Below are positions 1 through 5,228 of a DNA stretch of 7,844 nt, in pieces. The notes beneath the pieces were generated by a model. It saw nothing but the letters and a program-made list of their open reading frames with translations. It had not been told where the DNA came from and searched no databases. The DNA is taken from contig NZ_JACUUA010000155.1 of assembly GCF_014859565.1 (NCBI RefSeq), forward strand, positions 1 to 7,844, written 5' to 3'. Source of the stretch: Marinospirillum sp. GTDB lineage: Bacteria; Pseudomonadota; Gammaproteobacteria; Pseudomonadales; Halomonadaceae. Both the position numbers and the translations under genes were made by a program. How positions within the stretch are numbered: the stretch's first letter is position 1; the number at the start of each line of letters is the position of its first letter.

Positions 1-113
1 GCTAACTTATTTAAAGTGCCCAGAAAGTTGGCTGCCACAGCTACACGCAGTTCGCTGGCGAGGGCTGTGGTACTGAGCAGCAGGCTCAGGGTTAATAACA
101 GTAATTTTTTCAT
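1..113 (-). CDS. modA: Periplasmic molybdate-binding protein ModA, second copy, 3' part outside window
   Basis: The reading frame starts at ATG 113-111 and runs off the left edge after 37 codons. It begins MKKLLLLTLSLL, a lysine-then-leucine signal peptide ending in ALA around residue 19, followed by SELRVAVAANF and GTLNKL. This matches the mature N-terminus of the complete ModA at 1009-1776 (AELRIAVAANF, GTLQQL) almost residue for residue, so the two are tandem paralogues separated by one gene. ModA proteins bind molybdate or tungstate in the periplasm and deliver it to ModBC. Only the signal peptide and first beta-strand are visible, so the ligand residues cannot be judged. The gene starts 24 nt after the TauE/SafE-type gene. 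Its Shine-Dalgarno is weak (GAG about 10 nt upstream), suggesting coupled or low translation. modB and modC may follow beyond the edge, which cannot be seen here. Confidence 0.85.
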   Translation of the reverse strand, partial: MKKLLLLTLSLLLSTTALASELRVAVAANFLGTLNKL

Positions 114-137
114 CGTTTGGGTACTCACATTGGGGCA

Positions 138-980
138 TTAGGCCGTTGTAGGACGAATACGATTATGTTGAAAAATCTTCCAAGCAGAAATTAGCAGGAT
201 GCAACCCAGCAGCAGGTGCAGCAGAGCACCACCCACCCATTGCATCAACCAAGCACCAATCAGTGCGCCCAGTGCAGAACCAGCTACCATCCAGCCGATA
301 AAGTGGCGGTGCAACTGCAGGGGTTGTAGTGCCTGCTTCTTGTGATAACGACTGATCCCCACCAGCAGAGTTGGCAGGCTAATCATCAGGCTCAGGGTGC
401 CTGCCGTTTTGATATCCAGCCCGTAGATCAGCAGAAGAGTGGGGATAGTCAATTCACCTCCGGCCACCCCCAACAAACTGCTGAATACACCAATCACCAC
501 TCCAGCCAGTACACCGGCCAGCAGGGCAGTTAAACCTTCCAGCCCGGCGTAGTCCTGATGGATCAGTGGATGGGTCACCAGCACCAGACTCAGCACCAGC
601 AGCAGTGCCACCACCCAGTGTTTTAATTGCCTCTCTGGCAAGCTGGATGCAAAGTTTGCGCCAAACCAAGAACCAACCAAACTGCCAACCAGCAGATTTA
701 GCACTACATCCATGTGGGTCAGCAGCACATCAAACCCGACCAGCCCACCCCGAAACACCAGTGAAAAAAACACCGTGAACAGACTTACCAGCAGGTTGAT
801 AACAATCGCATCCAGCATTCGGAACTGAAACCAACCGACCAGCAAAGGCAAGCGAAACTCAGCACCGCCCAGACCAATCAGCCCGCCCAGACCAATCAGC
901 CCGCCCAGACCAATCAGCCCGCCCAGACTGCCAATCGCTGCCCCGGTTACAAAAGCCTGAGGTGGGGAGTGGTTTTTCAT
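138..980 (-). CDS. TauE/SafE (TSUP) family membrane transporter
   Basis: A 280-residue, very hydrophobic protein of the TauE/SafE (TSUP, DUF81) family, whose members move small anions such as sulfite, sulfoacetate or other organic acids across the inner membrane. Two homologous halves are visible. The N-half motif ends GLIGLGGAEFRLP (33-45) and the C-half motif is SLLGVAGGELTIP (168-180); they align without gaps. Hydrophobic segments occur around 55-77, 90-108, 120-138, 148-171, 178-190, 194-210 and two or more beyond 225. Residues 21-38 are three identical GLIGLG hexads encoded by a perfect 18-bp tandem repeat, where the second half has one. The length is ordinary for the family. It lies 28 nt after modA and 24 nt before a second modA. 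An AAGGGA-type ribosome site precedes ATG 980. The substrate is unknown; context suggests molybdate, tungstate or a linked sulfur oxyanion, but that is inference. Confidence 0.85.
   Translation of the reverse strand: MKNHSPPQAFVTGAAIGSLGGLIGLGGLIGLGGLIGLGGAEFRLPLLVGWFQFRMLDAIVINLLVSLFTVFFSLVFRGGLVGFDVLLTHMDVVLNLLVGSLVGSWFGANFASSLPERQLKHWVVALLLVLSLVLVTHPLIHQDYAGLEGLTALLAGVLAGVVIGVFSSLLGVAGGELTIPTLLLIYGLDIKTAGTLSLMISLPTLLVGISRYHKKQALQPLQLHRHFIGWMVAGSALGALIGAWLMQWVGGALLHLLLGCILLISAWKIFQHNRIRPTTA
867..928 (-). repeat. In-frame 18-bp perfect tandem repeat inside the TauE/SafE-type gene
   Basis: Three identical 18-nt units lie head to tail at 867-884, 885-902 and 903-920 (plus-strand unit GCCCAGACCAATCAGCCC), followed by the first 8 nt of a fourth unit. 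On the coding strand each unit encodes one GLIGLG hexad (residues 21-38). The copies show no base differences, which suggests recent expansion or ongoing slippage. Copy-number change would alter the protein by 6 residues without breaking the frame. Confidence 0.95.
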
Positions 981-1008
981 TGAGTTATCCCTTTTAAAAA
1001 ATCATTAA

Positions 1009-1776
1009 TCAATCTTTGTCCAAGGCATAACCGGCTTCGCGGATCACTGCGGCGGATTCCGGTGAACGGATAAATGCCATAAAGTCAGCTGCCAGTTGTT
1101 TATCCGTGGCGGATTGCAGGATCACGGCTTTTTGTACGATGGGATCATAACTATTGGCTGGAGGAATCCACATGGAACCTTTGCCCTTGAATTCCGAGTG
1201 CATAATCTGGGCAAGTGCTATAAAACCCAGTTCAGCTGCGCCGGATGCAATATGGCTGTGTGCCTGACCAATGTTCTGAGAGCGCACAATTTTCTGCTGG
1301 GTATTCAGTTGATCCCATAACCCCATCTGTGTCAGCACCTGCTGACCCGCAAAACCGTAAGGGGCATTGTCGGGATTGGCCAGAGCAAGGTAACGAAAAC
1401 GATTCTGGCGTAGCACCTTGCCTTCGGCGTCAATCAGCTTGTCATCAGCAGACCAGAGTACTGGAACACCAATGGCATAGGTAAACAGCGAATCACTCAA
1501 CGCCAGCCCTTCACTCACCAGCAGTTCTGGTCGGCGACTGTCGGCAGAAAAGAAGATATCAAAAGGGGCGCTGTTCTGGATTTGTGCATAAAGAGCGCCG
1601 GATGAACCTGCACTGAGGATTACCTTGTGGTTGGTTTGTTGCTCAAAACTATTTGCCAGTTGTTGCAAGGTGCCGTTGAAGTTGGCAGCCACGGCAATTC
1701 GCAGCTCAGCAGCCTGCGCGGTAGAAGTAAGCAGGGTAACAACCACTGAAAGTAGAAATAAACCTAGTTTTTTCAT
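1009..1776 (-). CDS. modA: Periplasmic molybdate-binding protein ModA
   Basis: A 255-residue type II periplasmic binding protein of the ModA family, which captures molybdate (often also tungstate) for an ABC importer. Residues 1-22 form a signal peptide (KK, hydrophobic core, AQA cleavage site). The mature protein starts AELRIAVAANF and contains family signatures: SAGSSGALYAQI near 55-66, FDIFFSAD, ALANPDNAPYG, SQNIGQAHSHIASGAAELGF, and a C-terminal FIRSPESAAVIREAGY. The length is normal. Translation starts at ATG 1776-1774, with GAGGAA 7 nt upstream. It follows the tandem-TOBE gene by 25 nt and precedes the TauE/SafE-type gene by 28 nt, so the three look like one transcript. No modB or modC for this SBP lies within the window. 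It could pair with genes beyond the left edge, with the ModB/ATPase of the divergent operon, or with the TauE/SafE-type protein. Confidence 0.95.
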   Translation of the reverse strand: MKKLGLFLLSVVVTLLTSTAQAAELRIAVAANFNGTLQQLANSFEQQTNHKVILSAGSSGALYAQIQNSAPFDIFFSADSRRPELLVSEGLALSDSLFTYAIGVPVLWSADDKLIDAEGKVLRQNRFRYLALANPDNAPYGFAGQQVLTQMGLWDQLNTQQKIVRSQNIGQAHSHIASGAAELGFIALAQIMHSEFKGKGSMWIPPANSYDPIVQKAVILQSATDKQLAADFMAFIRSPESAAVIREAGYALDKD

Positions 1777-1801
1777 GGGGTTTTCCTCGGTTTGATAAAA
1801 A

Positions 1802-2236
1802 TCAGCGTGGTACAGCCAGTATTAAATGGGATGCTTTGATCAGTGCCAGTGTTGTGGATCCGACCTGTATCCAAGTTTCATCAGCAGCCTTGCGGGTGAC
1901 AACGGCGGTCAGTAACTGGCCACTAACCAGCTTTAGTACCACCTCAGCATTGGCCGGACCTTTTTCAATGCTGATCACTTCACCCTGCAGCTGGTTTCTG
2001 GCGCTGTAGTCGTAGGACTCGTTGTGGTCGACCAGAAAAATGGAAGACGCTTTGAACAGCACAATCACTTCATTACCAGGCTGCTGATCAAGCCCCAGTT
2101 CCTTGCAGGCGGCATCAGTAATCAGGGCACACAGCTCGACCCCTTCACCGATATCGATCATGACCCGATTGTTGATCACACCCCGAATGACTTGACTGAC
2201 CTTGCCGCGTAACTGATTTCTGGCTGAGGTTTTCAT
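1802..2236 (-). CDS. Tandem-TOBE (di-Mop) molybdate/tungstate-binding protein
   Basis: A 144-residue soluble protein of two TOBE domains in tandem, the ModG/Mop type that binds molybdate or tungstate in the cytoplasm, mainly as a storage or buffering protein. Domain 1 is about residues 3-70 (SARNQLRGKV near its start, VIVLFKASSIFLV near its end). Domain 2 is about 78-143 (SARNQLQGEV, TTLALIKASHLIL). No signal peptide or membrane segment is present. The start is ATG 2236-2234, with GGAG (plus-strand positions 2243-2246) 6 nt upstream. Its opening MKTSARNQ is identical to residues 133-140 of the ModE in this window, so it resembles a ModE sensor module without the DNA-binding domain. It is the first gene of the leftward operon, 60 nt downstream of a predicted ModE operator. 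Whether it prefers molybdate or tungstate cannot be read from the sequence. Confidence 0.9.
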   Translation of the reverse strand: MKTSARNQLRGKVSQVIRGVINNRVMIDIGEGVELCALITDAACKELGLDQQPGNEVIVLFKASSIFLVDHNESYDYSARNQLQGEVISIEKGPANAEVVLKLVSGQLLTAVVTRKAADETWIQVGSTTLALIKASHLILAVPR

Positions 2237-2296
2237 GGCTTGCTCCGATTGGTTGATTGACGAGGGAGCTTTAGCAAGGAGAGTGCCAGAAACCCA

Positions 2297-2324
2297 TTTA
2301 TTGTATCCATACCTATATAGCGGT
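2297..2324 (-). promoter_or_regulatory. Predicted ModE operator for the leftward operon
   Basis: Read on the minus strand, ACCGCTATATA (2324-2314), 6 nt, then GATACAATAAA (2307-2297). Against the enterobacterial ModE consensus as I recall it (ATCGCTATATA, 6-7 nt, TATATAACGAT), the first half matches 10 of 11 and the second 6 of 11. The second half contains a -10-like TACAAT (2305-2300); no clear -35 box is seen. Bound ModE would cover the promoter of the TOBE-modA-tauE-modA transcript, so repression by molybdate-loaded ModE is the expected outcome. Its position 60 nt before the first ATG fits. Confidence 0.6.
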
Positions 2325-2496
2325 AGGTGAAACGTTGCTCTGCATCCGGTGTTGTGGTTTTTGTTGCCACTGCATTGTTATGAATACGACAAATGTCAGA
2401 TTCCTTTCACTGCAAGCTTTGTAGTTGTGGCTTAAAGCTAGTGGTTTATTCCACAGGGCTAGGTTGTGAGCTATGCAGTGTTTTTTTGGCATACAT

Positions 2497-2524
2497 TTCG
2501 CTATCACCAAATTTATATAACCCT
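2497..2524 (+). promoter_or_regulatory. Predicted ModE operator for the rightward operon
   Basis: TTCGCTATCAC (2497-2507), a 6-nt spacer, then TATATAACCCT (2514-2524). Against the recalled ModE consensus the halves match 7 of 11 and 9 of 11, with the expected spacing of 6. TATATAAC can also serve as the -10 region, giving a leader of only about 15 nt before ATG 2541; the -35 is not convincing. ModE bound here would block the promoter of the operon that ends with modE itself, giving autoregulation. This is the better-placed of the two operators. Confidence 0.65.
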
Positions 2525-2530
2525 GCCTCT

Positions 2531-2534
2531 GGAG
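2531..2534 (+). promoter_or_regulatory. Ribosome binding site choosing among three consecutive ATG codons
   Basis: GGAG at 2531-2534 is followed directly by ATGATGATG (2535-2543), all in the same frame. Spacings to the three ATGs are 0, 3 and 6 nt, so 2541 is the most plausible start. An upstream in-frame ATG at 2466 lies before the predicted operator and promoter and has no ribosome site. Confidence 0.6.
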
Positions 2535-2540
2535 ATGATG

Positions 2541-3026
2541 ATGAAAACGTTGAGTTCGGCACTGATACAACCCCAGTTCCAGAAAGCACGCTTTGCCAGC
2601 AGTGCCCGCAATCATTACAGCGGGCAGGTAGTTTTTGTGGTGACAGAAGGTGAGCTGGTGCGTACCTGGTTGTTGTTGCCTTCCGGCCATGTATTACAAG
2701 CCTTACTGACCCGTTCCAGCGCTGAAGGCATGGGACTGAAAGTTGGCGGGGTGGTATCGGCATTGTTCAAGGCCGCCTCAGTGGAGTTACTGCTGGATGC
2801 TCAGCTGGAGCTGGAGGTCAGTAATCAGTGGTGGGGTGAGGTGACTCATATTGCAGCAGGTGAGGCACGGGATGAAGTCACCTTGATGGTTGCACCGGGA
2901 CTGGAAATCACTGCACTGGTGAATGCCGGTTTCTGCCGTCAGCAGCGTTTGCATAAAGGAGATGCTGCCTGCGCAGTGTTCAGTGCCTCATCGGTGATCC
3001 TGCTGACACTGGTGTGGGAAGATTAA
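2541..3026 (+). CDS. Second tandem-TOBE (di-Mop) molybdate/tungstate-binding protein
   Basis: A 161-residue protein from ATG 2541. After about 20 N-terminal residues with no recognisable domain come two TOBE domains: one about 20-87 (SARNHYSGQV at 21-30, VSALFKAASVELLL at its end) and one about 93-158 (SNQWWGEV, then CAVFSASSVILL). TOBE pairs of this kind bind molybdate or tungstate in the cytoplasm. It is clearly diverged from the other tandem-TOBE protein at 1802-2236: it has a longer N-terminus, and the second domain opens SNQWWGEV rather than SARNQLQGEV. It is the first gene of the rightward operon, just downstream of a ModE operator, and lies 24 nt before the binding-protein gene. Because the ATPase of this operon has no TOBE domain, this protein could act as a detached regulatory domain for it as well as a buffer. 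That role is inference. Confidence 0.85.
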   Translation: MKTLSSALIQPQFQKARFASSARNHYSGQVVFVVTEGELVRTWLLLPSGHVLQALLTRSSAEGMGLKVGGVVSALFKAASVELLLDAQLELEVSNQWWGEVTHIAAGEARDEVTLMVAPGLEITALVNAGFCRQQRLHKGDAACAVFSASSVILLTLVWED

Positions 3027-3050
3027 ATCCATATAGATGAGGAATAAAAC

Positions 3051-3812
3051 ATGAAAAGATTAAGTGCAGGTTTACTGCTGGCAGGCTGGTTGTTCAGTGG
3101 GGTGTTGCTGGCCGAAACGCTGGTGGTGTATTCGGGTGCTGGTTTGCGACCCGCCGTGCAACCCTTGCTGGATGCCTTTGAGCAGCAAACCGGCACACAG
3201 GTGAGAGTGGAGTATGCCGGTATGGGTCAACTGATGGCACGTTATGAAACCACCGGGCGCGGTGATGTATTCATCTCCGGTACTCACTTTTACACCGACC
3301 GTTTGCAGGCGGCTGGCAAGATGACAGAAGCTCATGATCTGGGTTACCACACCGCAGTGATTGGTGTACATCCTTCCCGTGCTGCGGATATACGTCATTT
3401 TGACGATCTGGCACGTCCCGGTGTACGCCTGGCACTGGGTGATCCTCAATCCATGGCTCTGGGTCGAACTGCAGAAGCGATTTTGGATGCTAGTAAACTG
3501 GGTGATGCAATTCGTGCCAATGTGGTGGTTAGGGGAACCACGGTGCAACAACTGGCACTTTATGCTGCTCAGGGTGAGGTGGATGCAGCACTAATCGGGC
3601 GCACAGCAGCTTTGCAGCAGGGTGAAAAATTACGAATGGTGGACATTCCCTTGTCCATTTATGAACCTGAACGTATCACGCTGGGGGCGTTGGTAAGCAG
3701 TCAACAACCAGCGCTGGCACAGCAACTGATCGACTTTATTCGCTCCCCAATCGGTCGCCAGCAGTTTGAGAAGGTGGGTTATATCCTGCCGGAACATCGG
3801 ATCACACCTTAA
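3051..3812 (+). CDS. modA: ABC transporter molybdate/tungstate-binding protein, ModA-like, distinct subtype
   Basis: A 253-residue periplasmic binding protein. Residues 1-21 are a signal peptide (MKRL, hydrophobic core, LLA cleavage). The mature part begins ETLVVYSGAGLRPAVQPL, with YAGMGQLMARYE (55-66) and GRGDVFISG (69-77), then FDDLARPGVRLALGDP and FIRSPIGRQQFEKVGY near the C-terminus. The fold and ending match the ModA family, but YSGAGLRPAV and GMGQL replace the AANF and GSSGAL signatures of the ModA at 1009-1776. It therefore belongs to another branch of molybdate/tungstate/oxyanion binders. ATG 3051 has GAGGAA 6 nt upstream. Its stop shares one base with the modB start (TAATG at 3810-3814), tying it to the downstream permease. 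The substrate is probably molybdate or tungstate, judged from modB, modD and modE in the same operon; which one cannot be determined here. Confidence 0.85.
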   Translation: MKRLSAGLLLAGWLFSGVLLAETLVVYSGAGLRPAVQPLLDAFEQQTGTQVRVEYAGMGQLMARYETTGRGDVFISGTHFYTDRLQAAGKMTEAHDLGYHTAVIGVHPSRAADIRHFDDLARPGVRLALGDPQSMALGRTAEAILDASKLGDAIRANVVVRGTTVQQLALYAAQGEVDAALIGRTAALQQGEKLRMVDIPLSIYEPERITLGALVSSQQPALAQQLIDFIRSPIGRQQFEKVGYILPEHRITP

Positions 3813-4621
3813 TGCGACTGTACTGGCTCTTGTGTCTGCCACTGCTGGTTCTGGTGATCAGCATTCTTGGTGCGGTAGGTTCACTGGTGACTTACCTGCC
3901 ATTGGATAGCCTGTGGCAGGCGTTACAAGACCCGGAAACCCTGTTTGCATTGCGCATGTCCTTGGCAACCTCGGTATTGGCTGTGCTGTTGGCATTGTTG
4001 CTGGGTGTGCCGAGTGGTTATTTGTTGGCACGTTATGCTTTTCCCGGCAAAGCCTTGGTGGAAACCCTGCTGGATTTGCCGATGGTGACACCCCCGCTGG
4101 TGGCCGGAATGGGGTTGTTGTTTTTTCTGGGGCAGGCAGGTGTTGGTGGTCAGGTGTTGAGTCAGTTTGGGGTGAGTCTGTTATTTTCACCCGCCGGTGT
4201 GGTGCTGGCGCAGACTTATGTTGCCAGTGCATTGGTGGTGCGCAGTGCACGGGCGGCTTTTCTGGCGGTGGATGTTGATTACGCACGAGTGGCAAACACC
4301 TTAGGTATGTCACCCGGCTGGGCACTGCTGCTGGTCGAAATACCCCTGGCTGCCCGTGGGCTGGCAACTGCCGCCGTGCTGGGCTGGGCAAGAGCACTGG
4401 GCGAGTTTGGTGCCACACTGATGCTGGCCGGTGCCACACGGATGTACACCGAAACCCTGCCGATGGCGGTGTTTCTTAATATTGCCAGTGGAGAAACGGG
4501 CATTGCTGTAGCGTGTGCGCTGGTATTACTGAGCTTGGCCTTTGTACTTCTGTTGCTGTTACGCCTGTTGGCTACCCCTGCGGGAGATGAAAGTGATGAC
4601 CACCTGGCTGGACGTTCATAA
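3812..4621 (+). CDS. modB: Molybdate/tungstate ABC transporter permease ModB
   Basis: A 269-residue integral membrane permease of the ModB/CysT type that forms the inner-membrane channel of the importer. Hydrophobic segments lie near 5-27, 50-75, 88-107, 122-150, 183-205 and 228-255. The cytoplasmic coupling loop (EAA-type) is visible around 154-180 as DYARVANTLGMSPGW leading to EIPLA, the site that docks on the ATPase. RALGEFGATLMLAG (194-207) is a strong ModB signature. It starts at ATG 3812, overlapping the preceding stop codon by one base, and its 3' end overlaps the ATPase gene by 26 nt, so translation is likely coupled across all three. It is somewhat longer than the roughly 225-230 residues of enterobacterial ModB, mostly at the two ends. 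Confidence 0.92.
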   Translation: MRLYWLLCLPLLVLVISILGAVGSLVTYLPLDSLWQALQDPETLFALRMSLATSVLAVLLALLLGVPSGYLLARYAFPGKALVETLLDLPMVTPPLVAGMGLLFFLGQAGVGGQVLSQFGVSLLFSPAGVVLAQTYVASALVVRSARAAFLAVDVDYARVANTLGMSPGWALLLVEIPLAARGLATAAVLGWARALGEFGATLMLAGATRMYTETLPMAVFLNIASGETGIAVACALVLLSLAFVLLLLLRLLATPAGDESDDHLAGRS

Positions 4622-5228
4622 GCTGCAACATTCTTGCCTGAAACCTCTGAGTTTCAGCTTGAAACACGGAGAGCTGGTAGTGCTTCTGGGTGCCTCTGGT
4701 TGTGGTAAAACCACACTGTTAAAGCGTCTGGCCGGTTTGTTACCCGGAGACGGTGAAATTCTGTTGCAGGGACAAGCCTTGCAGCACTTGCCAACCCATC
4801 AACGACCCCTAGCTTATCTGAGTCAGGATTTGCATCTGTTCCCGCATCTGACGGTGTACCGTAATCTTTGGTTAGCACTGTGTTTTAGTGGTTACCGAGG
4901 CGCTTTTCGGCCACGTATTGAACAAATCCTGACGCTGACACGCATTCAGCACCGGGCTGATCGCAAACCCAGAAACCTGTCTGGGGGTGAGCGGCAACGG
5001 GCAGCACTGGCGCGGGCGCTGGTTGGACAGCCTCTGTTGTTATTACTCGATGAACCCTTTTGTCGACTGGATCCAGCCAATCGGCAAGCGCTCTGGTCAG
5101 ATTTCCGGGCATTACAACAACAGCAGCAACTCACTACCCTGCTGGTAACCCACGACTTGCAGGAAGCTGAGTTTCTGGCAGATCGAATACTGACTTTGGA
5201 TGAGGTAATCCATGAAAACCCTGAATGA
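4596..5228 (+). CDS. modC: Short ModC-type ABC transporter ATPase without TOBE domain
   Basis: A 210-residue ABC ATPase powering the ModB permease. All motifs are present: Walker A GASGCGKT (32-39), Q-loop Q77, signature LSGGERQR (128-135), Walker B LLLLLDE (147-153) and switch His186 in THD. The D-loop reads CRLD where related importers usually have SALD. The protein ends soon after the ATPase core; classical ModC is about 350 residues with a C-terminal TOBE domain. The frame is open upstream to 4542, but ATG 4596 has GGGAG 9 nt before it, whereas ATG 4587 directly abuts that site. Starting at 4596 overlaps modB by 26 nt. The stop overlaps modD by 17 nt. Assignment to molybdate/tungstate rests on context as well as motifs, since small ATPases of this type also serve other importers. 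Confidence 0.88.
   Translation: MTTWLDVHKLQHSCLKPLSFSLKHGELVVLLGASGCGKTTLLKRLAGLLPGDGEILLQGQALQHLPTHQRPLAYLSQDLHLFPHLTVYRNLWLALCFSGYRGAFRPRIEQILTLTRIQHRADRKPRNLSGGERQRAALARALVGQPLLLLLDEPFCRLDPANRQALWSDFRALQQQQQLTTLLVTHDLQEAEFLADRILTLDEVIHENPE

Larger units (their letters stand above)
2237..2540. other. Divergent intergenic control region
   Basis: About 300 nt without a convincing gene separate the two divergent operons. It holds a predicted ModE operator at each flank (2297-2324 and 2497-2524). Between them, about 2325-2490, I see only weak structure: CACTGCA twice (2368-2374, 2408-2414) and its inverse TGCAGTG (2474-2480), a short AGCTTT/AAAGCT inverted repeat (2415-2420, 2434-2439), and a run of seven T (2481-2487). 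Short frames through this stretch have no ribosome site and no recognisable product. Confidence 0.7.

Noticed and set aside
1..1776. Recent modA duplication by a mobile element
   Set aside because: The two ModA copies differ clearly in their signal peptides and no insertion-sequence ends or target repeats are seen, so this looks like old paralogy rather than recent transposition.
2374..2401. A third ModE-like site beginning ATTGTTATGAA
   Set aside because: The first half matches 8 of 11 but the second only 4 of 11 (12 of 22 overall), well below the two accepted sites and close to what AT-rich sequence gives by chance.
2325..2490. Molybdenum-cofactor riboswitch in the long intergenic region
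   Set aside because: The stretch lies upstream of both likely promoters rather than in a leader, and I see no long paired architecture like the Moco motif.
2466..2540. N-terminal extension of the second TOBE protein from ATG 2466
   Set aside because: It would place coding sequence across the ModE operator and promoter, has no ribosome site, and the added residues resemble no TOBE protein; GGAG at 2531 supports 2541.
2313..2763. Minus-strand open frames spanning the divergent region and the start of the second TOBE gene
   Set aside because: They cross the predicted operator and the supported TOBE coding sequence, lack ribosome sites and have no family signature.
3858..4439. Long open frame antisense to modB (also antisense frames at 3072-3551 and 5112-5642)
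   Set aside because: These lie opposite strongly supported genes, have compositions typical of reverse-frame translation (rich in Pro, His, Ser, Arg or Thr) and match no family I recognise.
4542..4595. N-terminal extension of the ABC ATPase from ATG 4542
   Set aside because: The extra residues (cysteine-rich, from modB read in another frame) precede the normal first strand of the ATPase, and a ribosome site fits ATG 4596 better.
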